Shown in pieces: positions 9,179 to 18,132 of a DNA stretch of 64,000 nt; within the stretch, counting starts at the first letter, position 1, and every line of letters starts with the position of its first letter. The position numbers were made by a program, and so were the translations under genes. The notes beneath the pieces are model-generated. The model was not told the DNA's origin and did no database searches. It worked only from the letters and a program-made list of their open reading frames with translations. Origin of the DNA: JAJFUV01 sp964384215 (GTDB taxonomy: Bacteria; Acidobacteriota; Terriglobia; Bryobacterales; Bryobacteraceae); the NCBI GenBank assembly GCA_964384215.1, contig CAYLLB010000025.1:14471-78470 (forward strand). The letters run 5' to 3'.

Positions 9179-12100
9179 CTAGAACCTGAACCGCAAGCTG
9201 GCGGTCATCTTCCTCATGGCGGCGGCCGAGTTGGCTACGCCGAAAATGCTCGACCCGACCGTAGTGCCGAAGCTCGTGATGGTGACATGGTTGAGCAAGT
9301 TCGTGGCTTCCATTCTCAATTCGATGTTGCGGCGCTCGCCCACTTCGAAGCTTCGGCTCAGCGATGCGTTCAAGCTGAACGTGGCGGGCCCCGGGATGGT
9401 GTTGCGCCCCGCGTTGCCCCAGGAGCCGGCAGCGGGCTGCGCAAACGCCGCCGTATTGAAGTACGGGCTGGTGGAAGTGGCTTTGATGGGCAACCCGGTG
9501 GCATCGGCGCGCACGCTGCCCGAAACACCCGTGCCGCCCGTGACTGACCGCGTGCCGCCGGCCGTGGCCGTCAATGGCGTCCCCGAGCGGAGCGTGATGG
9601 TATTCATGAAGGTCCAATCTCGCAGAAGCTTGGCCTTCCAGCCCTGCATCATGGCGCCGCCGCGCATCCCCATGCCGCTGCTGTAGTGCCAGTTGAGCGA
9701 GAAATTATGTCGCTGATCGAAGCTCGAAAGCGCTCGCTCGGCGGCCAGGTTCAGGTAATCCTGCGCCACCACGGCGCGTCCGCCAGTGCCGGCGTCGTCG
9801 ATCGATTTCGAATACGTGTAAGACACTCGGCCCCCCAGACCGCTCCGGAAGCGGCGCATCAATTGGAACGTGGCGCCGTGGTACACGGAGTTGCCGTTGG
9901 ACTGCTCGTAGGTATAGCCCGATGGATAGGCGCTAACAGTCGTCGCGCCAGGCGGCGTCGAGTTGGGCAGGAACTGCTGATCCAGACGTGTGCCCTTGGT
10001 CCCCAGGTAGGTGGCCACTGCCACCAGCGACGCCGGTAGGTTCTGCTGGATCGAGAAGTTCCAGGTTTGCGCATAGCCGATCTGGTAATGCGGATCGATG
10101 GCGTATGTGTTGGTGATGTTCTGGCTCGGCGAGGCGGTGAAGCCGTTGCGCAGCGTCAATACGTTCGCCGCCGAAGTGGCGATCTGCAAGGTTTGCGAGA
10201 AAGGCGGCTGCTGCGCCATGTTGCTGGCGATGGACGTGTAAACCTGCGTATTGTAGTAAACGCCGTAACCGGAACGAATGACCGTGGAGTGCTTGGCAAA
10301 GGGCTTCCATGCCAGGCCCACGCGCGGCGAGAAGTTGTTGCGGTCCGAATCGACCAGGGATCGCGTAAACGAGCCCGAATATGGGCCGCTCTGGTTTGGC
10401 AGTACCTGGGAGATAGCCGTGTAGCCCGGCGCGATGTCCAGGTTCACCAGGCGGTCGTATAGCTCCGTGGTGGGTGTCGTGTAGTCATAGCGCACTCCGA
10501 AGTTGAAAGTCAGGCGTGCGTTGACCCGCCAATCGTCGCTTACGTTCGCGCCGAACGCGGACGAACGGAAATACAGGTCGCCGTTGCCGTAACGGATCGA
10601 ACTCGCGTATGGACGGCCCAATAGAAAATCCGCCAGGTCCCACCCGCCCGCGCCGCTTGCGGCCGTGATCGATCCCGTGAAGATAAACGTCCCCCGCGCG
10701 TTGGTGTCGGAGATCCGGTTCATCTGCTGCCGCCGGTAGTCCGCGCCGACGGTTATATTATGGGAGCCGTGGATCCAGAGCAGGCTGTTTCCCACCGAGC
10801 TGGTCTGGTTGCGATTCAAGGCTGCGTTCGAGGTGGAGAGGCCCGTGTAATTGGTGAAGGAAAGATCCGGCGGGCCCCAGTTGCGCGGCTCCTGTGACGT
10901 ACCGGTGATGCCGAGTTCCGCAGCCACGTTCTCGCGGCCGGCGAAATATGGCGTCGTCGTGTTCCTCATGCGGCTGAAGGTGTAACGAAGGTTGTTGATC
11001 AGCGTGGTACGAATGGTGCACGACCAGGCAACGTTCGTGTTCAGCCCGCGGTTTTCGCCCGTACCCGTGAAACCAAACAGGTTCGGAGTGACGCTGTTCC
11101 CGCCCTGATAACCGATGCCGCCCGACAAGCGGTCCTTCCTCGTGATAGTTTGATTCACGCGAGCGTTGATGTTGTCGCTGTTGTTTGTGCTGACCAGGGG
11201 CGCCTGATAGTTATTGCGTGTGCCGGGAAGATTCGCCTTCGGATAGAACTTCAGCAAGGCCAGCGCAGTCGTGTCCAGCCTCGATGCGGGAATGGCGTTG
11301 GACGCGAACGGCGCCCCGCTCAGAGGATCGTAAATGACTGCCGCCGTCTGCGAGGAGGATTGCGAGAAGTCCCCCGCGCGCTCGAGATCCGTGGGCACGG
11401 TGCCGAACTGTGTGGTTCCGTTGCGGCTGCGGGTCAACTGGTAATTGAACGTGAACATTCCCTTCTCGCCGCTTAGCAGCTTGGGAATCTTGAGCGGGCC
11501 ACCCAACATGATGTTCGCGCGAGCATTGGCATACGCCGGCTTCTCTGTCTGCGCGCCGGTGACCGAATACGATTTCGCATCCCAAACGGAGTTATCCAAA
11601 TCGAAGGACAAAGCGCCCCGATAGCGCATGCGTGGATTCCGCCGGTTGTTGCCAAAGGCCATGGTATTGCGGCGCCCCTGCCAGTCTGGCCGGCCGCCAC
11701 GCATACCGGGACCGCCGAAGCCTCCCGGGCCTCCGGGTCCCCCCGGACCACCAAAGCCGTCCGGTCCGCCACCGGGTCCACCCATGGGGCCGCCCCCCAT
11801 CGGACCACCCATCATGCCGCCTCTGCCAGGACCGCCCATGGCCATTGCTCCAGCCGGACCTACCAGGGAAGGCGCAGGACCACCCGCCGGAGGTTCACCT
11901 CCGGGCCCGCCCATGGGACCCGCGCCGGGAGGTCCGGGCATAAAGCCCCCGGGGCCGAACCAATCGTTGTGCATCGGCATGTCGAGTCCGCGGCTGAGGC
12001 TGCCGGTGACCAGCATGGAATCCTCGGCGCTCTGACTCAAATCCGCCAGGTTTAAGTCGCTGCTGAGGCCGTTGCTTCCGGCGAGGGATCCCATGGACGC

Positions 12101-12589
12101 GGCGTTTACGTCCAGCCTCTGATAGCCGTTTCCATTGCGGCCATTCATCCAGGGCCGGGCGTTTGGCGCCGGCGTAGCAGAGCGTTGCGCTTGCCGTTGT
12201 TGAGCCGCGTCCGGCTTTGCCGGCGCCGCCCGTGTGGCCGCTTCCGTCTTCCTTTCCGCTATGCCGCCAGCCGGCAGCAACGCCAATTCGAACGGTGGAG
12301 GCATGATGCTCGTGCCCACGGCCACTTCCGAGCGGATCGTCTTGAAGCCGAGCATCTCGATTTCGATTGTCCAAACACCATCGGCGAGATCGGCGAATGA
12401 GTATACGCCACGTTCGTCCGTGCTTGTCACGGCTTTTCTGTCCCCCTGCGTGAGGGTAACGGTGGCTCCGGGTACCGGTAATCCGCCCGATTTAACGACG
12501 CCGTGGTGCTCGGCGGCCATTAAGCTGCAGGCAGCTGCCAGCAGGGCCATCGAGAGCTTGCGGATGCTGTTGGTGCGGTTGGCGCGCAT
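9179..12589 (-). CDS. TonB-dependent receptor-like protein with Gly/Pro-rich insert
   Basis: The protein has 1136 residues, with a leader (MRANRTNSIRKLSMALLAAA) and a carboxypeptidase-regulatory domain (VVKSGGLPVPGATVTLTQGD). An Ala/Gln-rich linker leads to VNGS-like plug-entry text (SMLVTGSLSRGLDMP). A tract of about 90 residues dominated by Gly, Pro and Met (GGPG, GGPMGG, GGFGGPG) then stands where a plug would normally continue. Barrel-like sequence follows (LSFDLDNSVWDAKSY onward) and ends in MTASLRFRF. The in-frame ATG at 12619 adds ten residues that do not look like a leader, so I prefer 12589. It is translationally close to the VWFA gene downstream. The Gly/Pro tract may make the plug flexible or non-canonical. 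Confidence 0.82.
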   Translation of the reverse strand: MRANRTNSIRKLSMALLAAACSLMAAEHHGVVKSGGLPVPGATVTLTQGDRKAVTSTDERGVYSFADLADGVWTIEIEMLGFKTIRSEVAVGTSIMPPPFELALLPAGGIAERKTEAATRAAPAKPDAAQQRQAQRSATPAPNARPWMNGRNGNGYQRLDVNAASMGSLAGSNGLSSDLNLADLSQSAEDSMLVTGSLSRGLDMPMHNDWFGPGGFMPGPPGAGPMGGPGGEPPAGGPAPSLVGPAGAMAMGGPGRGGMMGGPMGGGPMGGPGGGPDGFGGPGGPGGPGGFGGPGMRGGRPDWQGRRNTMAFGNNRRNPRMRYRGALSFDLDNSVWDAKSYSVTGAQTEKPAYANARANIMLGGPLKIPKLLSGEKGMFTFNYQLTRSRNGTTQFGTVPTDLERAGDFSQSSSQTAAVIYDPLSGAPFASNAIPASRLDTTALALLKFYPKANLPGTRNNYQAPLVSTNNSDNINARVNQTITRKDRLSGGIGYQGGNSVTPNLFGFTGTGENRGLNTNVAWSCTIRTTLINNLRYTFSRMRNTTTPYFAGRENVAAELGITGTSQEPRNWGPPDLSFTNYTGLSTSNAALNRNQTSSVGNSLLWIHGSHNITVGADYRRQQMNRISDTNARGTFIFTGSITAASGAGGWDLADFLLGRPYASSIRYGNGDLYFRSSAFGANVSDDWRVNARLTFNFGVRYDYTTPTTELYDRLVNLDIAPGYTAISQVLPNQSGPYSGSFTRSLVDSDRNNFSPRVGLAWKPFAKHSTVIRSGYGVYYNTQVYTSIASNMAQQPPFSQTLQIATSAANVLTLRNGFTASPSQNITNTYAIDPHYQIGYAQTWNFSIQQNLPASLVAVATYLGTKGTRLDQQFLPNSTPPGATTVSAYPSGYTYEQSNGNSVYHGATFQLMRRFRSGLGGRVSYTYSKSIDDAGTGGRAVVAQDYLNLAAERALSSFDQRHNFSLNWHYSSGMGMRGGAMMQGWKAKLLRDWTFMNTITLRSGTPLTATAGGTRSVTGGTGVSGSVRADATGLPIKATSTSPYFNTAAFAQPAAGSWGNAGRNTIPGPATFSLNASLSRSFEVGERRNIELRMEATNLLNHVTITSFGTTVGSSIFGVANSAAAMRKMTASLRFRF
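11695..11965 (-). repeat. degenerate GGPG/GGPM-coding tract inside the receptor
   Basis: On the coding strand this stretch is built from irregular GGN-CCN-GGN codons giving GGPG, GGPMGG, GPGGPGG and similar units. The spacing is irregular and units are not identical at DNA level, so this is low-complexity coding sequence, not a tandem DNA repeat array. The reading frame is preserved throughout. Confidence 0.7.
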
Positions 12590-12619
12590 ATCGGTATACC
12601 TAAAGACGACCTGGTACAA

Positions 12620-12916
12620 GAGGATGTTTCCCCTCCAGGAAGGATGTGACGTTAAGTTGCCGTAAAATCCAGAATATCAACGATTTTTAATCAAATAGTT
12701 GTGCCCCATCGCAAGTGCGTGCCAGGGCATCGCCAAGCCCGCGGTCTCCTCACATCGCCTTGTGGTTGTAATGTCAACTTTCAGGGAAAAGATTACACGC
12801 GCTGAGGGATGAAGACACCAGAAGCGTTGCGCAGATCCGAGTGGGGAATCGTCAGGGGGCATTCTGGGGACCGTTCAACTTGCCTGACGCGGCCCCCTTC
12901 CAGGAAAACCCTACCG
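12620..12916. other. intergenic region upstream of the second receptor
   Basis: There is no convincing gene here. The part nearest the receptor (about 12660-12715) is AT-richer than its surroundings and probably holds the receptor's promoter on the minus strand, but no -35/-10 pair stood out. Short open frames on either strand lack ribosome sites and look like chance. Confidence 0.4.
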
Positions 12917-12976
12917 TTACTTTGCCTTCTTCTTCGGGGCCGGTTTCGCTGCCTTCTTCGGTGTCTTACAAGCCAT
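12917..12976 (-). CDS. 19-residue lysine/alanine/proline-rich microprotein
   Basis: A 19-codon frame reads MACKTPKKAAKPAPKKKAK and stops at TAA. It is preceded by a near-consensus ribosome site GAGGAGG, 7 bases before the ATG, which is the main reason to believe it is translated. Nine of 19 residues are Lys and none is acidic, giving a composition like the C-terminal tails of bacterial histone-H1-like proteins. It stands alone between divergent flanking genes, with the next plus-strand gene at 13040. A role in binding DNA or RNA is a guess from composition only. It is too short for standard gene callers. Confidence 0.55.
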   Translation of the reverse strand: MACKTPKKAAKPAPKKKAK

Positions 12977-13039
12977 CAGATATCCTCCTCGGCGAGAATG
13001 TAACATAAGAAACACTCACAAGGGAAGGACATTTCTTAC

Positions 13040-14563
13040 ATGGACGAGAGAATCACACGGCGGACAGCGGCGCAGTGGTTGGCGGCATACGCCTACGCGA
13101 CGGCCAAGACCTGGGAATCCGGTGGCGAGGTCCTTTACAACGGAATCCGTCTGTTTGAAGTCTGGCCCCCTGTTCGTGACGCGGTGCCGTATGAGCCAAT
13201 GGAGTGTCCCTATCTCAAGGCGCCGCCGGAAGTCATTCCCATCGACGTCGGACGCCAGCTCTTCGTGGACGATTTCCTGATCGCGGCGACCGATTTGGAG
13301 CGCGTCTATCACCAGGCCCTCTACCACCCGGCGTGCCCGCTGGTGAAGCCCGAGCATCCCTGGGAATCCACGGCCAAGGGCGCAGCCTCGATGGTTTTCA
13401 GCGATGGAGTGTGGTTCGACCCGGCGGACCGTCTGTTCAAGATGTGGTACATGGCTGGTTATTGGGGCTCGACGGCATACGCGTTTTCCGAGGACGGCAT
13501 TCGCTGGATCAAGCCGCGTCTCGACGTCGTCCCTGGCACCAATATCGTGCTTGACACACCGCGAGGCTCGACCACGGTGTGGCTGGACCTGGAGACCTCC
13601 AATCCCAAACGCAGGTTTGTGCTCTTTCGCCAGCGCCCCACCGATCCGCCGACATTCAGCCTCCATTACTCATCCGATGGGATTCACTGGGGCGAGGAGG
13701 CGGAACGTAGCGGCCCAGCCAAGGACCGCAGCACCATGTTCTACAATCCGTTCCGCAAGATGTGGGTGTTCAGCCTCAAGGACGACAACCGCAATGGGCG
13801 CATGCGACGCTACCGAGAAAGCCGGGACCCTGTGGCGGGCATGAACTGGAAGCGCTTAGATCCGCTCCCGTGGGTAAGCGCGGACCGCCTGGACCCGCAG
13901 CGCGACGATTTGAAGAAACCCTGCCAGCTCTATAACCTGGACGCCGCCGCGTACGAGAGCCTCATGCTGGGGCTATTTACCATCTGGCGTGGCCAGCCCA
14001 CGGACCGGCCGAAACCCAACGAAGTGATCGCAGCGTACAGCCGCGACGGTTTTCACTGGCATCGTCCCGACCGGCGCGCGTTGGTGCCTGTCTCGGAACA
14101 CTATGGGGACTGGAATTGGGGCAACGTGCAGTCGGCCGGCGGTTGCTGTGTGACGGTGGGCGACCAACTCTATTTCTATGTCAGCGGACGGGCCGGCGCG
14201 CCCGGCACGAAGGATTCCGGGGTGTGCTCGACGGGACTGGCCACGCTGCGGCGGGATGGGTTCGCCTCCATGCGCGCGGGCGATCGCCCCGGAACACTGA
14301 CCACTCGCGTGCTGCGCTTCAAGGGCACACGGTTGTTTGTGAATGCAGCTGCGCGGAAGGGCGAACTGCGGGTCGAGGCGCTGGACAGGAATGGCCGCGT
14401 AATCGAACCGTTCACCCGGGCCGGCTGCGTTGCGGTCCGAGGGGACGCAACGAGCATGGAAGTCCGCTGGAAGAAGGCCGCGAACATTGCTGCCCTCTCC
14501 AACCGCGAAGTGCGCTTCCGCTTCCACCTCCGCGCGGGGGACCTTTACTCTTTCTGGACCTGA
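13040..14563 (+). CDS. hypothetical protein, likely five-bladed-propeller glycosidase-like
   Basis: The protein has 507 residues. After a short N-terminal stretch resembling a degenerate Tat leader (ERITRRTAAQWLAAYAYA), residues from about 65 read PPKVIP-like text (APPEVIPIDVGRQLFVDDFL). Repeated motifs follow of the type FDPADRLFKMWYMAG, AYAFSEDGIRWIKP, LHYSSDGIHWG and AAYSRDGFHWHRP. These repeated SxDGxxW turns are typical of five-bladed propellers related to glycoside hydrolase families 32, 43 and 62. I see no certain catalytic acid pair. The family is frequent in Acidobacteria and Planctomycetes next to sugar-processing genes. The ribosome site is weak (AAGG about 13 bases upstream). It ends 19 bases before a convergent gene. 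Confidence 0.65.
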   Translation: MDERITRRTAAQWLAAYAYATAKTWESGGEVLYNGIRLFEVWPPVRDAVPYEPMECPYLKAPPEVIPIDVGRQLFVDDFLIAATDLERVYHQALYHPACPLVKPEHPWESTAKGAASMVFSDGVWFDPADRLFKMWYMAGYWGSTAYAFSEDGIRWIKPRLDVVPGTNIVLDTPRGSTTVWLDLETSNPKRRFVLFRQRPTDPPTFSLHYSSDGIHWGEEAERSGPAKDRSTMFYNPFRKMWVFSLKDDNRNGRMRRYRESRDPVAGMNWKRLDPLPWVSADRLDPQRDDLKKPCQLYNLDAAAYESLMLGLFTIWRGQPTDRPKPNEVIAAYSRDGFHWHRPDRRALVPVSEHYGDWNWGNVQSAGGCCVTVGDQLYFYVSGRAGAPGTKDSGVCSTGLATLRRDGFASMRAGDRPGTLTTRVLRFKGTRLFVNAAARKGELRVEALDRNGRVIEPFTRAGCVAVRGDATSMEVRWKKAANIAALSNREVRFRFHLRAGDLYSFWT

Positions 14564-14582
14564 AGACTCACCGGCAAACTTA

Positions 14583-15842
14583 CTACCACCAGTTCTTCAG
14601 GTTGCCGGATGCGTCATACTCCAATTCGCGGGCCTGCCCGACGATTTCAAGCAGGGGATTGCGCTCCACAACATCCCGCAGGTTCTCGCTGATCACCAGC
14701 GGCGTCAGTTCCAGCGTGTTGCGGATCCAGACGTAACTCACCGTTTCCTGCTCGAACTTGCCCACGGTCACCCAGATGGTCTCCAGGCACTCGCGGTCGG
14801 AGGGGAAGTGGATCGGCGTGCGGATCGAGTTCGGCGTGGAAGCGGTCAGTGAATTGATCAGAGTGACTTTCCAATCGATCTTGCTGATGAGACGGTCCGT
14901 AACCACGTCAGAAAGGCCGAAGCCCACGGCATTGCCGTATGTCATCTCGCTCAGGTCGCGCACGAAGATGCGCTCAATGTTCGGACCAGTGTCCCAGGCG
15001 TTGTAGTTCCCGTACATGCTGCGGTTCACGACTTTGGTGTCCATGCCGGCGCCGCTGATGTTTTTGCCCACCTCGTCCATGATGAGGATGTCGATTTCGG
15101 GAACGGGAATGCGCGCCATCCACGATTTCACCAGCTCGAGCAGTTCCTCTTCCTTCTGCTCCATCACCTCCACCGGCACGGCCGTGAGTTGGGCCGTGTG
15201 GTGGTAGGCGTCCTCAAGAATGGCCAAACCGCCGAGGATCTTTCCGGAAGCAAGCACTTGGCGTCCCACGCTGCGGATCACGCGTTCGAGGCCTATCTTG
15301 TGGCCGTAAGCGTGATAGCGCTGGGCGCCGTCCAGCTTGCCCAGCCCGATGGCCATCATCTTGTAGAGGCCGCTCTCAATCCTGCCCGAAAAGTCCGTGT
15401 GCCATTTGACGCGGCCAATCAGCATCACCCCGTCGCTCTCGAAGGCCGCGCGATCCATGGATGTAGCGATTCCTTCGGGCGTCTTGGCGAGCCGGACCAC
15501 TTCCAAACTGCTCACGATAGGGCAACCCATACTGGATTCCGTAATACCGAAGTGAGCCAGGACGCCTGCCTGCCCTTCGGCCGTCGCCCCGCCATGGCTC
15601 CCCATGGCCGGAAAGATGAACGGACGCATGCTGGCCGACTTCCAGTAGTCCACCACCGCGCGCACAATCACGGCGAGATTGGAGATGCCTCGGCTTCCAA
15701 CCCCAATGGCGATGCGGCTTCCGGGCTGGAGGCGCGAGGCGAAACCAGCCTGTTCCAGTTCGCGGCGCGCGGTGCCTGGAATGTCTTGGAGGGTCCGGTC
15801 CGGAAAGTTCTGACGGACCAAAAGGGCAGGACAAAACGGCAT
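14583..15842 (-). CDS. lactate racemase (LarA)-like domain protein
   Basis: The protein has 419 residues and belongs to the DUF2088/LarA superfamily, whose characterised members are nickel-pincer-dependent 2-hydroxyacid racemases and epimerases. Diagnostic stretches are PAMGSHGGATAEGQ, MLIGRVKWHTDFSGRIESGL and KMMAIGLGKLDGAQRYHAYG. This subgroup differs from lactate racemase itself and its substrate is unknown. No signal peptide is present. It is the last gene of a minus-strand run that also encodes a UxaA-type dehydratase. Hydroxy-acid metabolism is therefore a plausible shared theme, though I see no larB/larC/larE cofactor genes in the window. Confidence 0.7.
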   Translation of the reverse strand: MPFCPALLVRQNFPDRTLQDIPGTARRELEQAGFASRLQPGSRIAIGVGSRGISNLAVIVRAVVDYWKSASMRPFIFPAMGSHGGATAEGQAGVLAHFGITESSMGCPIVSSLEVVRLAKTPEGIATSMDRAAFESDGVMLIGRVKWHTDFSGRIESGLYKMMAIGLGKLDGAQRYHAYGHKIGLERVIRSVGRQVLASGKILGGLAILEDAYHHTAQLTAVPVEVMEQKEEELLELVKSWMARIPVPEIDILIMDEVGKNISGAGMDTKVVNRSMYGNYNAWDTGPNIERIFVRDLSEMTYGNAVGFGLSDVVTDRLISKIDWKVTLINSLTASTPNSIRTPIHFPSDRECLETIWVTVGKFEQETVSYVWIRNTLELTPLVISENLRDVVERNPLLEIVGQARELEYDASGNLKNWW

Positions 15843-15886
15843 GCCCGATTATATCATCGAGCCTCGAAGCGAACGCTGCGCGCCGG

Positions 15887-16543
15887 TTAGCGGATATTGT
15901 CCTCTTCCCACTCGCGCTCGAGCATTTTGGAGTACTCTCCGGAGGCGTAAAGCTCAAAATGGAAATTCGCGGGAGACGCCGCGGTGAACGGCGTCAGGCT
16001 TTGAGTGCAGGCGAAAAAGTGGTCCGCAAAACGATAGTAATGGCGCAGAAAGTTCTCGTTGAGAGCGTCACGTTCGGGGACCTGGGAGAAAACCGCGTTC
16101 AACCCCAACGCACGCGTGAAGATGGCTCGGTAATCCACCACGCCCCACTGCTTCAGTTTGTCCTGCACGTGCTGCGGGGGCGCCTCGACCAACAGGGCCG
16201 CGAAGCTCTGGCGGCGGAGTCCGCAGCTGCGCAAGACGGGGTCCCGGGCGGCGAAGTCGGCGCACTGGTCGATCCAGCGCGATACGTCCTTGCCAACGTA
16301 GTATAACATCCGGATCTCGTAATATCGGCCTTCCAACACCCTGCGCGAAAGCTCTTCCTGCGTATGCTCGGCGGGAAGCAACCCATCGAGCATCAGGCTG
16401 GCGCGGGAACTTTCGACCAGTTTGCCGGGTCCCGACGCGTCGGCGAACGGGTGCAGAATCAGAGGGGGTAAGGTCCAGACCCGATCGGCCGGCAAAGTCG
16501 ATGTTTCGATATTTGGCACCGGATTGGCCATTTTCGCACACAT
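15887..16543 (-). CDS. hypothetical protein, 218 residues
   Basis: I do not recognise this family. It is a soluble protein with no signal peptide or membrane helix. It contains RVLEGRYYEIRMLYYVGKDV and LNENFLRHYYRFADHFFACT, which look helical. The composition and codon use match the neighbours, and the frame is uninterrupted, so it is likely real. An alternative ATG four codons in (16531) is possible; neither start has a good ribosome site. A perfect 17-bp palindrome lies 8-24 bases upstream of the start. Confidence 0.6.
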   Translation of the reverse strand: MCAKMANPVPNIETSTLPADRVWTLPPLILHPFADASGPGKLVESSRASLMLDGLLPAEHTQEELSRRVLEGRYYEIRMLYYVGKDVSRWIDQCADFAARDPVLRSCGLRRQSFAALLVEAPPQHVQDKLKQWGVVDYRAIFTRALGLNAVFSQVPERDALNENFLRHYYRFADHFFACTQSLTPFTAASPANFHFELYASGEYSKMLEREWEEDNIR

Positions 16544-16550
16544 AAGACCG

Positions 16551-16567
16551 CGTGGTGATACACCACG
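16551..16567. promoter_or_regulatory. perfect 17-bp palindrome upstream of the hypothetical gene
   Basis: CGTGGTG, a 3-base spacer ATA, then CACCACG form a perfect inverted repeat immediately upstream of the start at 16543 and downstream of the M28 stop. It could be an operator or a small hairpin attenuator. On the plus strand it is followed by a T-rich stretch. Confidence 0.35.
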
Positions 16568-16616
16568 ATGTTTATTTCTCTTCCATTGGGCTTATCGGCG
16601 TGAATTCAGCCGAAGA

Positions 16617-18119
16617 TTAGTCAACTTCGCCTGGACGGGCGGCATCCGCCAGGTGTTCGCCCAGTTCCATCACCAGCCGAAGGAGGTCGGCGCTGCCCGC
16701 CGCATTGATCTTATCCCAGGTGTCCCTGGGCGTATGGTAGTCGGGATGCAATCCCGAGAAGAAAAATAGCGCCGGCATGGGACGGGCAGCGAAGGCTGAA
16801 TGATCACTCGCGCTGCAGCCGGGCGGCTCTGCGTACTCCGGTTCCAGCTTGTTTCGCGCGCTCAACGTATTCAGAAACTTACGCATTTTGGCCGATGGCT
16901 CACCGCCAATCTGGATGCGCCGCCCACGGATGCGGCCAATCATGTCCAGGTCGATCATGGCCACCGCTTTGTCTAGAGGGAGGCCGGGCTGTTTCACCCA
17001 GTAGCTGGAGCCGAGCAGGCCTAATTCCTCGCCGGCAAACGCCACGAACAGGTAGCCGCGCCGGTGTTTCGGCCGCGCCGCCAGGACGCGGGCAAGCTCG
17101 ATGATGCCCGCGACGCCGGAGGCGTTGTCGTCGGCGCCGTAGTGCGTCTTGCCCGCGGCGGAGGGGTCCATGGAGTACTGCTCGCCGGTTCCGATGTGAT
17201 CGTAGTGGGCCCCGAAAACCACATACTCCGAAGTTGAACCCTCCAGATAACCCGCCACGTTGCAGACCGCGCGCGGCTCGCCGTAGACCTCTGTTTCCAG
17301 TTCCACGTGCAGCGCGCCGGGCAAGTAAAAGCTCTGTGGATGTGGGCCCTTATCCATGGCAGCGGCCAAGCCCTTCAGGTTCTTCCCCGCGACGGCCAGC
17401 AGCCGGTCCACGGCGCGGGCTTTGACCTGGACGGCTGGGATTCCCGCATTGCCGGGGCCCACGATGCGGCTGAATGGCTCGAACTCGTCGCTCTCGCCGC
17501 TGTGATTGGCGATGTCGTTGACGTAAAGCATAGCGGCAGCGCCGTGGGCGCGCGCATTCTCCGCTTTCCATGGCAACTGCGAATGGATGGTGTAGGCGCG
17601 GCCCGCGAAGGGAGCCTTCGCATCAAATTCCCGCGGTTCGTGGCGGAGCACGATCACCACTTTGCCGCGCGCGTCGATGCCGGCGTAGTCGTCGTAACCG
17701 TATTCCCGGGCCGTGATGCCATAGCCGGCGAAGACCACACCGGCCGAAACCCTGGCCGTGGCCGAAAAACTCAGGGGCTGGAAATCAGTGTCCGGCCGCA
17801 GTTCGTGGGTTTGAACTCCATCCGACCAGCGGAGGCGGTTCGCCCCACCCCGGTGTGGGTTGACCGTCACGCTGAACTGCTGGCAGTACGTTCCGTTCCC
17901 GGCTGCAGGCGCAAGGCCCCGTGCACGGAACTCCTCGGCGATGTAACGGGCGGCGGCTTGCAGTTCCGGCGTGCCGTTGCCGCGACCATTGAGACGCTCG
18001 CCAGCGAGGTACTTGATGTGCGCCAGGTACAGACCCGGATCGATCCGCGGCTCCGCGGCAGGCACGGAAGCACCGAGTAGAAGTACGGCGACACAAGCGA
18101 GGATACGAGGCGATTTCAC
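16617..18119 (-). CDS. M28 family zinc aminopeptidase with PA domain, exported
   Basis: The protein has 500 residues and a signal peptide (SPRILACVAVLLLGASVPAA). A protease-associated-type insertion (VVFAGYGITAREYGYDDYAG) precedes the M28 catalytic core. The core carries VVFGAHYDHIG (first zinc His), GADDNASGVAG (bridging Asp), FVAFAGEELGLLGSSYW (general base Glu and zinc Glu), MIDLDMIGR (zinc Asp) and a late SDHSAFAARPMPALFFFSG (zinc His). All expected metal ligands are present, so it should be active in the periplasm or outside the cell. It follows the DsbA-like gene by 13 bases. A broken relative lies at 59354-59782. Confidence 0.88.
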   Translation of the reverse strand: MKSPRILACVAVLLLGASVPAAEPRIDPGLYLAHIKYLAGERLNGRGNGTPELQAAARYIAEEFRARGLAPAAGNGTYCQQFSVTVNPHRGGANRLRWSDGVQTHELRPDTDFQPLSFSATARVSAGVVFAGYGITAREYGYDDYAGIDARGKVVIVLRHEPREFDAKAPFAGRAYTIHSQLPWKAENARAHGAAAMLYVNDIANHSGESDEFEPFSRIVGPGNAGIPAVQVKARAVDRLLAVAGKNLKGLAAAMDKGPHPQSFYLPGALHVELETEVYGEPRAVCNVAGYLEGSTSEYVVFGAHYDHIGTGEQYSMDPSAAGKTHYGADDNASGVAGIIELARVLAARPKHRRGYLFVAFAGEELGLLGSSYWVKQPGLPLDKAVAMIDLDMIGRIRGRRIQIGGEPSAKMRKFLNTLSARNKLEPEYAEPPGCSASDHSAFAARPMPALFFFSGLHPDYHTPRDTWDKINAAGSADLLRLVMELGEHLADAARPGEVD

Positions 18120-18132
18120 TGAGGGTTCGCGC

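Noticed and set aside
11695..11965. Possible CRISPR-like or tandem DNA repeat
   Set aside because: The units are irregular, lack unique spacers and keep the reading frame of the receptor, so this is low-complexity coding sequence.
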